A stretch of 64,000 bases of DNA from Selaginella tamariscina. Lineage: Eukaryota > Streptophyta > Lycopodiopsida > Selaginellales > Selaginellaceae. Below are positions 11,422-22,845 of this stretch, one piece after another. The notes under the pieces are model-generated. The model searched no databases. It was not told the DNA's origin and saw nothing but the letters and a program-made list of their open reading frames with translations. Where the stretch lies: contig PUQB01000088.1 in the NCBI GenBank assembly GCA_003024785.1, positions 233,061-297,060 on the forward strand. The letters are read 5' to 3'. The position numbers were made by a program, and so were the translations under genes. How positions within the stretch are numbered: position 1 is the first letter of the stretch; each line of letters opens with the position of its first letter.

Positions 11422-12655
11422 GTATGTGGACACAAGTGTTCTACTAAGCAAACTCTTTAAGGCTAGGCCCTAAGTACATGACCTTGCAAGTGCCTAAAAA
11501 AAAAGGCTCTTACTAATGAGCTGAGGTTGTTCAACTCTTAAATCCCAAGTAGAACACCCCCTAACCAAGTGTGCCAAAGCACACCTAGTTACGAGACCTA
11601 ACCTCCCTTAAGCTGATGCCCAAAGCTTAACACCTTAGTGCAAACACAAGCATGCCTACTAGGTAGAGTATCCAACCCTTGGCGACAAACCCATGACATA
11701 ACCCCAAAAGGCGTGCCTCGAGCATTGTACTGTGTGTTGTATAGCCCAATGTCACATCTTCATGTGACACTGTCTCTCACAATGTAGGCTATCATACCAT
11801 AGCCACTATGAACATGGCTCTTAAGTGCCAACTCTAGAACCCCTCAGTGAACTCGCATGAATTAAGTAATGAGAACCTATCAGCCAAGATCCTATGCCCA
11901 TAGTTGGACAAGGACACGAATGTGTTTTGCTTAGCCCTGAATGTTACACCTAGCTTGACATGGAGGAGGAGGTTGGAGACAAGCTTCACCCTCTGACCCT
12001 TAAAACGTGTAGTCCAACAAGATCTCCCAGGCATGGATTCGCCAACATTAAGAGTAGGCTACCCTGAAGGTGGGATGCACCCCTATTGTTTAGAAGTTAA
12101 GGCAACACAATAAAGGGTTGTGCTTTGACGACACAAGTTAAAACTTGCACCAGTAGAAGAATAATGAGCTCTTGTTAAGAACCCATGGACTCTCCTACTA
12201 TACTCTACCTTATTTATGTGATGGAGCCCCCCTGCCCTCTCCCTCCCTCTTTTCCTATATGTGTAAGTGAGTTGGCATGGAATTCTAACCCCTTAGTTAA
12301 ATCAAATGAGCTTATGTTAACTAACTCCTACCCCTAAACCCTACCCAAGGGGTGGGGATTTTAGGGCAACCCTAGAGGTCAACCCTAGGGGTGTTCCTAA
12401 CCCTACTTAACACACTAAACATCTGCATTAACCAATCAGCCTAACTAGGACATCAAAAATGGGGAGAGTTTTCTAAATGGAAATACTAGTTTCGCTTAGA
12501 GTTTATTGCAAATACCTAATGACACCCAGCCAAATCATCACTAAATACACAAGTGCACTAAGCGGCATGTTTATTTTACACCTAAGAATTATCACATAAT
12601 CCAGTAGGTAACCCTTTAAAGTAAAGGGTCGAGTCATAGTAAAAACTATAATAAT
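11422..12655 (+). mobile_element. LTR family A, copy 2, right part
   Basis: Resumes the LTR interrupted at 5049 (TGTGGACACAAGTG matches GCGGGCACGAGTG of copy 1 near 225) and continues collinear to about 12655. The end is mutated: AACTATAATA in place of AACTATGACA. Short open frames inside are not genes. Confidence 0.75.
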
Positions 12656-12755
12656 TGGGCTCAAACCCATATGTTGGCAGGAGTTGTGTACATAGTCTTG
12701 CCAAACTATATTTCTACCACCATTGCTAATTAGCTCAATGGATAAGAAGCATATG
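12656..12755. repeat. Inverted partner of the repeat at 4395-4583
   Basis: Reverse complement of part of 4395-4583: GTTGTGTACATAGTC and CTATATTTCTACCACC are recognisable. It lies directly outside LTR copy 2. Confidence 0.55.
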
Positions 12756-14494
12756 GTAGCTTCTTGTGTGAAAACCCAAATGATATGATTGTTCTGTATC
12801 ATTTCAACCACTGTGTCTTGAGCCTAATCTTTTGAGGTGCCACCTTGTCTTTCTTCATCCCATTGTGACTCTAGATTCGGATGGAACTTCATCCCAACTA
12901 ATGTGAGCCAAGATCGGTGGGCATTGCACAACTAGAGAATGTAAACTCGAATTTTGTGGTTGTTGAAGAAGGCATTGACGCACCCTCAAATATTGCATTG
13001 GTGAGATACAACCCAACGAAACTATTGTATGATGTTTTTGTTGTACAATGCCATCTCTGAAATATACAAGCCTAACAATAAGTTTTTTAGAACCAACTAC
13101 AACCATTCAATCCTCCTTGTCTAATTAAAGTAAAGAGACACCTTATGTATGGTGAATAATTTTAAAATCTCTTTAATAAGAATCTATAAGTTCAATTGTG
13201 AAATGACTCTACTACCTAAGAGGAATTTATATGTCTTGATTTCGTTCACATATGGGTAATTACTAATAGTGCCAACATCCATGAATCAAATATGAAACCT
13301 AATCCTAGAATATGAGATGATAAAATAATGTCATAATAAAAATCATGGCTTGTTCAATATAAAAATTAAAACTCACTTTAGACCAGCTTATAATTGAAAT
13401 CATGTTTTGTTTTTTATTATAAAAACAAGTTCTTAATGTAGTATTTCTTTTAAAACATAATGTAAAAGTTTTTTAAATTGACCACTTTTGTAATTATTTT
13501 GTAATTTATAAATATATAAGATTATGCCATGTAGTACATATTTTTATGTACAAAATCAAAATACTAAATTTTATATTAATTTTATAATACATACTTCTTA
13601 AGTGCGCATGTGAATATACACACACATGCATATGCCACTAAAAGTTTTAAGATCACACAATAAGATTGATAACTATTAACTCTCTCTCTCCCTCTTTCTT
13701 TATACACACTTATATACATACATTGTACTTGCTTCTTCCCATAATATTTAAGTATATGTACTTGTGCATAAACATATGAGCATTTTACTACGAGAGAGAG
13801 TTATACTCAACATAACATATGAAATCATCTCCAATGAAGGTATCCTCACTCTACAACTTGATATGAGAGAGAGAGACACATTCTTTGTGATTATATGTGA
13901 ATACTTCCTATGTGCATAATTCATCACTAAATATGTTGATATAAATGTACATGTTATGCTTATAGGTATATTCACACACAAAACATATATGACTTCTATA
14001 TAAAATAATTAATGTACAATAAAGGATAGCAATTTGTAAAACCCATTTCCACGCCGAGATGCATATACCAAGTTCAAGAAATATATGGGTGGTTTTGAAA
14101 TCATGAACAAGCACTATTTCCTAGGTCTTTCTATAATAAGCAAACAAGTGGGTAATATTTTACACATGCACATACACGACCATGCTTGCTAAGCATGACA
14201 ACTTACATGTAGTACCTAATTTGATCTTGAGATAGGGGAGTCCATGATCAATGTGTGTGTGTCCAAATGCATAAGGACAGTAAAATCATTTTATATTTCA
14301 CTAATTTATTCAAAGAACAAGTGTATTATTTAAAAGATCGATATCTTTTATATTACAAAATGAAATGGTGGAGAATAACCTCTAGAAATGTAGTCTACAT
14401 ATACACAAATAAAAGCCCACAAATTTATGTACCACATAAGTGTTATTCATGCTTGAATGCCTCAATGTGTGTTTGACACAAACTTGTTAAGGTA
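12756..14494. other. AT-rich intergenic DNA, no gene seen
   Basis: No domain is recognised on either strand. A minus frame at 12855-13106 is longer than its surroundings but resembles nothing I know. It contains short (CT)n and (GA)n tracts near 13680 and 13866. Confidence 0.5.
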
Positions 14495-14503
14495 TTTTTA
14501 ATA

Positions 14504-14965
14504 AGGAAAATTACATTTATACCTCTGAAAATTATCATATTTACATATATATTCATAGAAGTTTTGTATTTGCATATATCCCTTTAAAAGTTGTAAATTA
14601 CATATATACCCTTGAAAAACTTTAATCATAATATTTGACTTTTAAAATAACAACATTAACTAAAAAGATATTTTCAATTCATAATACATTGTGAATGAAA
14701 TAATTAAGTGTTAAATGTCAAAAAATTGTCATAATAAATAAATAAAATTTTTAAAAATAATTATATTATATTGTGATAATATATGTCTAATAAGTTGTAT
14801 TTTGGACCTAAATATAATATAATATAATTAAATTTTTTTTAAGTTTTAATTTTAAAATTTATGAAGTTTTAAATTGAAGTTTCAGGGGTATATATGTAAA
14901 TATAAAAATTCTAAGGGTATATAAATAAATATGATAAATTTCAAGGGTATAAATATAATTTTCCC
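14504..14965. mobile_element. Mutator-type MITE with 9-bp target duplication
   Basis: A 462-bp non-coding element with long terminal inverted repeats of about 90-100 bp. The left end reads AGGAAAATTACATTTATACC, and the reverse complement of the right end reads GGGAAAATTATATTTATACC. It is flanked by perfect 9-bp direct repeats TTTTTAATA at 14495-14503 and 14966-14974. A 9-bp duplication with long TIRs is the mark of the Mutator (MULE) superfamily. It encodes no protein and would need a transposase supplied in trans. Confidence 0.78.
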
Positions 14966-14974
14966 TTTTTAATA

Positions 14975-16649
14975 TTGACTTTATATTAATATCCCTCTCC
15001 ACGTTACTGTCTTGTTAAAGAAACTTGCATATCTATCAAAGTGTTCATAATATAATATATACAATATGTTTATGCTAAAAGGCAATAATATATGCTTATT
15101 GTGCTCAAAATCAACATATAAGTGGCAAGTCAGACCACTTTATTAATGAGTAATAGTTAATGCAATTGTTTTTTACATCTAAAACTACAAGTTCTCAATG
15201 CACATTACTGTAACTAATAAGAAAACATACAAAGATGTGGCGACTATGTTTTACATAGAAAACAAATAGCGTGAAAGAGAAACCATTTTTGTGTGAGTAT
15301 GTCTTTGATTTGTATGTGTGTAAGGAGAGAGATAATATCTTTGTGTATGTGTGTGATTATCTCCCTGCAACTTAAATTGATTAGTTCATTCGTGCTCTCT
15401 GTTTCATAATATTGGAGGATGCTTTTATGTTTGATTGAATGTTTTAAATTAGAAGTTGATGATGAATAAGGTTCATTTGGATTGTTTGTTTCTTATGTTT
15501 ATCATACCATTTTGATGGAGGTGGATACTACAACCAACACAACTGCCTCTTCAAGGTTGTTCTTACATTCAAGGTCCACTCAGTGGTCAACTTTGTGGGT
15601 AATTTCTACATAATTAGCCTAATTAGGTTCACTATTGAGCATGTTAGACCATAAAATGTACATGAGACATAGCCACTACATTTAGGTTAGTGACCATATC
15701 TACTAAAAGTTGTTCTTATGATTGTTATGGTATCTAGTAATGAGAGTGTTAATGATGATGAAGATATATCTTAAATGATCTTTTAGATATGGTTCTTACA
15801 AGTATAGTGACTTAAGTAAGCTTGCAAATGACATTACTAAGGTGTTTTATGATTATGCTTGAACTTACGAATGGAACAAGAGACCAGTGATGTCACTTCT
15901 TTGAGGGAAAGTTCATGAAGCTCATAAATTATGCCACTAATTGCAAATAGATAGAGATGATTTGAAAATCATGGCATTTTGATAAGAATGATCCACTTTT
16001 GCAACATTGACAACAATAGACTTTTGCCTCACATGTATTCAATTTAAACTATAGTCTTGGTTGAAAAAAATATGCATTTGGGGCATGGAATAATTTATGT
16101 AAATAGCATTAGCAAAGCAAAAGACATGTAGATATATATTATTATAATATGGTTAGATGTGATTATATATAGAGGAAAAGGGTATCTTGGTTGGACAAAC
16201 AACTGCATATAAAATGGATTTAAAGGAGGAAGAGTTAATTCAAAGGCAAGATTTTGTTACATATTATACATGCGTGTTGATAAAAGGGAGTTGTTTTTGT
16301 GTTGGCACCAATGTTATTTTGTAAAAAAATGACCCCTTCAATGATGATTGAAATAGGAATTGAGAATTTCTATACTTTTTAAGAAGTTAATGGTAATATA
16401 CAAAGTTACTTTGGAGCAGAATATTATAATTATGCATTAGATGTAGGAGATTAGAACGTAACAGACAATGAAGCAACATGCATGCCATATCTTCATGAGG
16501 TTATGATCTCCTACTTTAGGGATAACATTTCACTTCTTAAAAAACTTCTTTCGAGTTATGCATAATGCTTAGTGTTATAACAAGTCATGGTATATTACTT
16601 ATAATAAAAGTAAAAACAAATGAGCTTTCGATTAGATGTTTTGGAAGGG
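14975..16649. other. Intergenic DNA, possible very old transposon relic
   Basis: Less AT-rich than its surroundings between 15700 and 16640, with many short open stretches, but no domain I can name. It is the host of the solo LTR at 16655. I see no supported gene. Confidence 0.4.
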
Positions 16650-16654
16650 GTTAT

Positions 16655-17895
16655 TGTCAGAGTTTTAACCCGAAGGCCAACACGTGGTTGCCAAATGGCC
16701 ATCCGGCGTCATCACCCTGTATGAGCAACTCTAAGTCTTCCAAGATAACCATAAGAGTTTGACTCAGAGGCTCAATTAGGCAGAAGACTTAAAGTCCTAC
16801 CTAAGTCCCCTAGAATGACCATCCCCTAAACCTTAGAGGATAACCCGAGTAGACTTTAGGATCCTGTCCTAGTAGACTAGACAGGCTCATGCCCTAACCC
16901 TACAAAGAAGATGTGTCTCACACATACCCCCGTGACAGAGCCAAGCCCATGACATAACCCCAAAGGGTGTGCCTCGAACGTTGTACCGTGTGACGTTTAG
17001 CCCAGTGTTACATCTCCATGTGACACTGCCTTCCCTGATGTGGGCTATCATGCCATAGCCCTTAGATTCAAGAGATGCACAAGTGCCACAAACGTGGCTC
17101 TTAAATGCCAACTCTAGAACCCCTTAGTGAACTCTCAGGAATTAGTAATGTGAACCTGTCAAACAAAATCCCACACTCATAGTTGGTCAAGGACACGGAT
17201 GTACCTTGCTTGGCCATGAGTGCTACACCTAGCTTGACGTGGAGGAGGAGGTTGGAGACAAGCCTCAACCTATGCCTCTTGGAACGTGCATTTAAACAAG
17301 ACCTCCCATGCATGGATTTGCCAATATTAAGGGTAAGCTACCCCGAAGGTGGGACGTACCCCTGTCATATGGAAGTTAGGATGGCACAACAGAGGGTTGT
17401 GCCTTGACAACACAAGCTAGAGCTTGCACCGGGAAAAGAGTAATGAGCTCAGTCATGAACTTAGGAACCCTCACTCCTACATACTCTACTTTATTTATGT
17501 GATAGAGCCCCCCCTCCCTCTTTTCCTGAATGTGTAAGTGAGTTGGCACGAAATTAGTTAGCCCCTTAATTTTTTAGGGCGTGGGTTAGGGCAACCCTAG
17601 GGTTAGGTCAACCCTAGGGGTGTTCCTAACCCTACTAAACACGCCGAACTCATCTACATTAACCAATCATCGTAACTGGGACGTCAAAATTGGGGGTGGG
17701 TTTTTAAAAGGTAAGTTCTAGCTTTGCTTAGAGTTTCCTGCAAATACTTAATGACACCCAATTAGACCATCACCAAATACCCAAGTGCACTAAGCGGGCT
17801 TGTTTCCTACTACATCTAAGGTCCATCAACATAGTACAGTAGGTAACAACAGTCAACATCTAAAGTAAAGTCGAGTCATAATAAAAACTATGACA
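16655..17895 (+). mobile_element. LTR family A, copy 3: solo LTR with target duplication
   Basis: A 1241-bp solo LTR starting TGTCAGAGTTTTAACCC and ending AACTATGACA, flanked by perfect 5-bp repeats GTTAT at 16650-16654 and 17896-17900. It lacks about 460 bp present in copy 1; the deletion point is near 16937. No internal region or second LTR is attached. It defines both ends of family A. The 5-bp duplication fits gypsy or copia; the family's coding region is not in this window. Confidence 0.88.
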
Positions 17896-17900
17896 GTTAT

Positions 17901-19650
17901 GGTTGTCTAACATATGCTCTAACCCTAAACATGGGTTAGGAGGTGAAATGGATTGATGCTAGAGAGTGATGGACCTTGCTTGAGGAATTAGGTGTCTATA
18001 TGCAATAAAAAGAAAGTCTAAATATCAAGTCATTTAAGAGAGTGTGCATAAAAAATGTAAAAGTAAGAGTTATAGTATTCAAGTAAGCTTTAATTTGTTT
18101 TCTTGTTTTGAAATTAAAATTTCTTTGTTAGGTATGGTCTTGATTTTGTTAAGAGAACTAGCATATGAAGTTAGAAATTTTGCATAAAGTTGTAAAATCT
18201 CACAATTCTACAATGCTATAGGAATTGAATATAATCTCATTTTAAAAGGAGAATTATTTCAATAGCTTTTTTTTATGCCAAATTAGAAAAAGAAGGATTA
18301 AAGGGTGTCAAATGATGGGCCAAAACTTTATAAGCACACACACTCTCTCTACATAAACTAAAATATACATGTGCTTGTACATGCAAATTCATTTTGATAT
18401 ATTAAAGATATGCTTGTTGAGACAATCATCAAACTTGGTATGAAAGTACATGATAGACTCATTAAGCTATTGCCAAATTGCATGTAATTATTGAAAAACA
18501 TTATCCAAATCCCTAACATTACCAAATATTTCGTTGAAATAATTAATCATAAGCATGTTATTTTACTGGATCTCATTATACCATTTGAGAGTTGCCCCTT
18601 CCAAATATGTGGGAAAATGTTAAAGTGTTTATTTAATGATAACAAACAATCATATAAAAATGATTTAATTAGTGATAAACATCATCACCCTACAAAATAT
18701 GCGGATGAACTCTTGGACTTACGAAATTAAAAGAAGACAATAAGGATGCATAAGAAAACACCATTAATGAGTTGTTTTAAATGTTTAATTTGTATATTAA
18801 TAGTAGTTGTCATTACACAATGGGTTGCCTCCACATCAACCACTATAAGAAAATAAATAAATAAAAAAGGAGAACAAAAATGGAATGAGGAATGTGCTCA
18901 ACATTTCACAAATGAAAAAGAATGTACTTTACCTTATATTAAGAAAACCTTAATTATATAGTAAGGTCCCTACCACGTGGCACATAAAAATATTGATGCA
19001 GTATATCCACACACATGCATAACTGTATGCAACTTTCTAAATTAACCTTGGAAAGTATATGTATATGTGTGTCTCATTTAGAAGACATTAATTACACGTG
19101 CATACACATCCATTAACAATAAACATAGGTCACATATTTTTGAAGATTCTGGTATATACCTTCGTAACACACTAGGCTGCTGTTTTATATAGATTCAAAC
19201 ATATTAATAATTTGATTAAGTTAATTCCCAACTGCACGGAGTGCGAGTCAAATTTACCATTAAAAAAATATTGGGCTTTAAATATTACGTGTGACTGTGG
19301 CTGTGTGATGAAATGTGTATGTGACAGAGAGGTATTCTGTGGTGCTAGAGGGTAGAAGTACACAAGGGTACTTAAATAATACACTCATATAAATGTATAT
19401 GTATATAGACTATATATAGTTAGTTTAATTTATAATATTAATGTAATAAATTATGAATATCATTTATCCTTATGTTGTAAAAAGCACATACATATCCCAA
19501 ATGTGCAGAGAAAAGCAGCAGAAAGCACAAAATTGCCGTCGCATCCCGTGCATACATGGATATCCCTTGAGTATTTAAGAATATCCCTTCGGGATACGCT
19601 CTCCAGCCGTTGATTTAACTACGAATATCCGATAGGCATATTAGCTGGTG
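17901..19650. other. AT-rich intergenic DNA, no gene seen
   Basis: No recognised gene. A plus-strand open frame at 18491-18730 has no known domain and lies in AT-rich sequence. The part nearest the tRNA (19500-19650) is less AT-rich and may hold regulatory sequence for the tRNA and PreY-like gene. Confidence 0.45.
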
Positions 19651-19655
19651 AAAAA
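19651..19655 (-). terminator. Pol III T-run terminator of tRNA-Arg
   Basis: Five T residues on the transcribed strand directly after the tRNA gene. Confidence 0.8.
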
Positions 19656-19657
19656 TT

Positions 19658-19730
19658 CACTCCCGGTGGGACTCGAACCCACAATCCCCTGATTAGAAGT
19701 CAGATGCCTTGTCCATTAGGCCACGGGAGC
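19658..19730 (-). tRNA. tRNA-Arg (anticodon TCT)
   Basis: A 73-nt cloverleaf on the minus strand without an intron. The acceptor strands are GCTCCCG and CGGGAGT, the D arm begins TGGCCTAATGG (A box), the anticodon loop is CTTCTAA inside the stem CTGA/TCAG, and the T arm has GGTTCGAGTCC (B box). Anticodon TCT reads AGA codons. A TTTTT run (AAAAA at 19651-19655 on the plus strand) sits 2 nt past the 3' end, the expected RNA polymerase III terminator. The CCA end is not encoded, as in nuclear genes. It lies 63 bp from the start of the divergent PreY-like gene. Confidence 0.95.
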
Positions 19731-19793
19731 ACTTGATGTCGCTATCGCACCTCTAAAACGATTTCAATTGTAACCCTAATCCTCGCTAAGTGT

Positions 19794-20471
19794 ATGGCTA
19801 TGGCGAGAAAAGCATTCAATCCAAAGGTGCTCCAATTTCTGGTATGCCCGCTCTCCAAGACCACGTTGCGGTAAATAAATATATAATATAAGATGCTTTA
19901 ATTAAATAGGTATATCCATTTCCTATATCCTTTAGTGCTTCATCGAATCGGAATAACCACTTTTTACACACACATGTGTATATATATGTGTGTGTGTGTA
20001 TACGTACCGTATCTTTATTTTAACATGTATTTAATGTTCTCTGCGGGCAATACAAGAAAGTGCAGACAAGTTGTATGTACGTATATATATGTATATATAT
20101 TTTTGTTTTATGTGTATGTGTTGTACACACACGTGCATATATGGAACGTGTGTATGTGTGTGTATGCTAGTCTTATTGTTGTTCTTTTGCGGGAAGGTAC
20201 TGTGAGAGAAGTCACAAGAGCTCATATGCGACGAGCTTGGTGTTGCTTATCCGGTCAGTCACTTATGTATAATCTTTCTCGAAATATACATAAATAATCT
20301 ATATATTATTTTTTTAAATATTGTATTTATTTACGTATTAATTACATATATATATATTTTTTACAGATAATTGATGGGATTCCTAATTTAATACCTCAGA
20401 ACGGACGCATTATCTCAGCGGTCGATGTTAATCCTGAGGAGCAGCTTGATAAAACTGGTAAACTTGTTTAA
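19794..20471 (+). CDS. PreY/Trm112-like protein (UPF0434 family), 3 exons
   Basis: Exon 1 is 19794-19870: it starts MAMARKAFNP, contains VLQFLVCPLSKTTLR, and ends at CG/GTAAAT. Exon 2 is about 20197-20253, with ELICDELGVAYP. Exon 3 is 20367-20471, after TTTTTTACAG, with IIDGIPNLIP and stop TAA. The core LxFLVCPLSK ... ELGVAYP-IIDGIPNLIP is the signature of the small Trm112-like/PreY proteins. Relatives act as small partner subunits of methyltransferases, or in mitochondria with COQ5 and NDUFAF5. A length near 80 residues suits the family. Exon 2 carries two extra bases (GAGAGAAG where the frame needs GAGAAG), so as written the frame is broken between exons 1 and 3; this may be a sequence error or a damaged copy. 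A 2-bp exon-boundary shift does not rescue it with GT-AG sites. Confidence 0.75.
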
Positions 20472-20718
20472 TCTTGTCCGGGTTTAGAGTGTCCCCCGGG
20501 CGATGGTCCTCTGTGTGCATGAGGATAATCAGTATGAAAAACTTGCTCTCCAGTTTCATATTCCTGCATGTTTACAAAATAAATAAATAAAATTTGTATA
20601 TTAAATTTTTTAACCTTTGCTGGAGGTGCAGATTCATATTGAGATTCATCACGCAGTAGTAGTAGTCTGTGATGTGTTCCTGCAGACACACACGTACATA
20701 CACACGCAGCGTGAGTAT

Positions 20719-20752
<34 letters not shown>

Positions 20753-20822
20753 CCTGCATATGTGCGTGAGACGAGGAAATGAAGATTACTACAAGTATAG
20801 TTGTTATGCGACTTGTTGCCAT
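20468..20822 (-). CDS. Possible small secreted peptide precursor
   Basis: From ATG at 20822 the first exon (to about 20754) encodes MATSRITTILVVIFISSSHA, a good signal peptide. It is followed by an intron made mostly of a (GT)n repeat. A second exon (20615 to about 20670) gives RDESQYESAPPAK, ending AAG/GTTAAA. The last exon (20468-20563, after CATGCAG) gives 31 residues ending TDYPHAHRGPSPGGHSKPGQ-Asp-stop. An open model of about 73 residues exists if the first donor lies inside the GT repeat and the acceptor is CATCACAG. A signal peptide, an acidic middle, and a C-terminus with Asp-Tyr and GPSPGG resemble plant sulfated or proline-rich signalling peptides (PIP/CEP-like GPSP core), but it matches no family exactly. 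A TATA box lies upstream. Its stop overlaps the stop of the PreY-like gene, so one model may be wrong. Confidence 0.4.
20719..20751. repeat. (CA)n microsatellite inside the peptide-gene intron
   Basis: About 16 CA units, seen as (GT)n on the coding strand directly after the first exon. It provides many possible GT donors and makes false Val-Cys frames. Confidence 0.9.
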
Positions 20823-20859
20823 TGGCTCTCTCAGATATGGTTTTGTGGAGGTTTCCTCT

Positions 20860-20870
20860 ATTATATATAG
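20860..20870 (-). promoter_or_regulatory. TATA box upstream of the peptide gene
   Basis: On the minus strand CTATATATAA lies about 40 nt upstream of the ATG at 20822, leaving room for a very short leader. It is the only strong TATA-like block close to that start. Confidence 0.4.
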
Positions 20871-20879
20871 CAAACCAAC

Positions 20880-22388
20880 GGCTTTAATTAGATTAACAAA
20901 TTAATAAGTATTTTGACTTTTATCAGGCTTTTCGTTTATTGGTTCTTCTGTGGGGTTCAGTACTGCATCGAAACTTCATAAGAAAACCATATATTTTAAT
21001 AAATAATAAACATAATAATTTAATTTAAGTTTTTTAATGAAAAAAAAAATATATGATTCCACAAGTATTTATGTAAGATAGCTCAAGGAATTTATAAACG
21101 TGGCAAACTGCCATTCATTCAGAAAGACTCTTAATACTGTGTAACGTAACTACGGTAAATACGTAGTATGAACCTTGATACTATCGTATTTGAATTAACT
21201 TATAAATTAATAATAGATTATACGATTAGCTTCCGTATATACTTTAATTAATAAGGTAACTACGTATTTGCAATTAAAATTTTAAAAATGGAAATATTTC
21301 TATATTGACTAAGGAATTTTAGAAACGTGGCAAGTTATCTTCCTTTAAAATATTTCTATTATTATATAAAAGTGCCTGACGTAGAATTTATTGGCAAATA
21401 TTGCATTAAATTATATCTCAAAAGGTATACAGATACTATTTTGGTTGACAAGAAAAGAAGGTGCAACTCAACTTAGAATATATATGAAATGTAGTGCACT
21501 AAGGAAACATGAAAGAAGATATTGTCTGGGTTTTTCAAGTCTTATATTTATTTTTTGAAAGGTTAAAATCATTTTGGAATATTATATATATTATTTACTT
21601 AAAGTTCTTGAATACATATACTATTATGCACTTCAAATTAAAAAAATTATAATTAATGGTATTTAACTCCATATCTATTAAAATTTTGCTTATTTATAAT
21701 ATTCTAATGCCCACATATATGAACTTCATTCTATCTAGATTTGCTTTGAATTCAATATATGATTTAATTCGTCGTTACAATTTACTAGTGCCCACTTAAT
21801 GAGCTTGATGTGAATTAAATATATAAATTTAATTATTTAAGAAAATCAAATGTAGTGAAGTTTTAAATTAAAGCTATAAAACTTCAAACTCCAAAAGCTA
21901 TATTTGTACTAACTTGTTGTAGTTAAACTTTAATAAAATTTATAAATTTATATATTGCACTGATGTTTAACTGGTTATGATTTTGGAGTAAGTAGATTTA
22001 ATAAAATATAGTATAAAACAAGTTTGAAAATATGCATATGGAAGTTTAAATACACATATCTGTACATAGATGATTTATTTGTTTATCTATTCATACATAT
22101 ATACTGTAGGTGTACTTCATAAATAATATAAAATACTCTTATGTCGAATACAACTGAGTACATATTCAAATATTAAATAAAAAGGTTTAGAAACCATAAG
22201 CAGACATAGAGTACTGCAGAGTCACTTTAGAGTTATAATATTCCATACATATCTTGTTAAAGGGACTAAGCAGACAGAGAAATCAAAACATATATATTAT
22301 ATTCTATGTAGAAATACTAACTAGCATTATATATTGTTATTATAATAATTCTTTATATACCACCACCGCCATAATTATATATATGATT

Positions 22389-22426
<38 letters not shown>

Positions 22427-22680
22427 AGTAGAAAACCCGTTAGGGACACGCTAGAGGTACCTACACAGGAGGAATGGCAGATACGGCACGTTTAGAGATG
22501 TTTACGTAATAGAGTCATATAGGGATCTAACAAAGTTTAAGTTCTAGAATAGTCTTGTGCATTATTGATTTTTCTCATATTCCTTTTCCATTAAATGACT
22601 TGATATTTTTAAGATATAGTATATTCTTCAAGAACATTCTTTAATTTTTTTTTGAAAAATATAAACATATATTTAGAGTT
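20880..22680. other. AT-rich intergenic DNA, no gene seen
   Basis: Very AT-rich with no recognised coding sequence. A (GA)n tract is at 22401-22427. A short phrase (AAGGAATTT, A, AAACGTGGCAA) occurs twice, near 21088 and 21309. Confidence 0.55.
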
Positions 22681-22689
22681 ACTGAAAGA

Positions 22690-22845
22690 ACAGATAATAA
22701 TGCACAAAATGTGATACTTTATTCAACTCAAAACCTTGCTTATATACAAGAGGCCTCTTGCCACGTGGCATACATGTGACACGTGGTGCTAACACATGGG
22801 GGCTAGATCACCACCCATGTGTCACTATGCATATGTGTATATATG
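22690..22845 (-). mobile_element. Probable 3' LTR region of the gypsy remnant
   Basis: Downstream of the pol remnant on the minus strand, after a purine run CAGAAGGGAGG (polypurine-tract-like). It contains GTATATAAGCAAGG (TATA-like) and AATAAAG (polyadenylation-like). It does not resemble the LTR at 27150-27612 beside the gag part, so the two halves may not come from one element. The exact ends are unclear. Confidence 0.4.

Noticed and set aside
15700-16640. Possible Mutator transposase relic
   Set aside because: Short open stretches looked suggestive, but I could not identify any transposase or zinc-finger motif.
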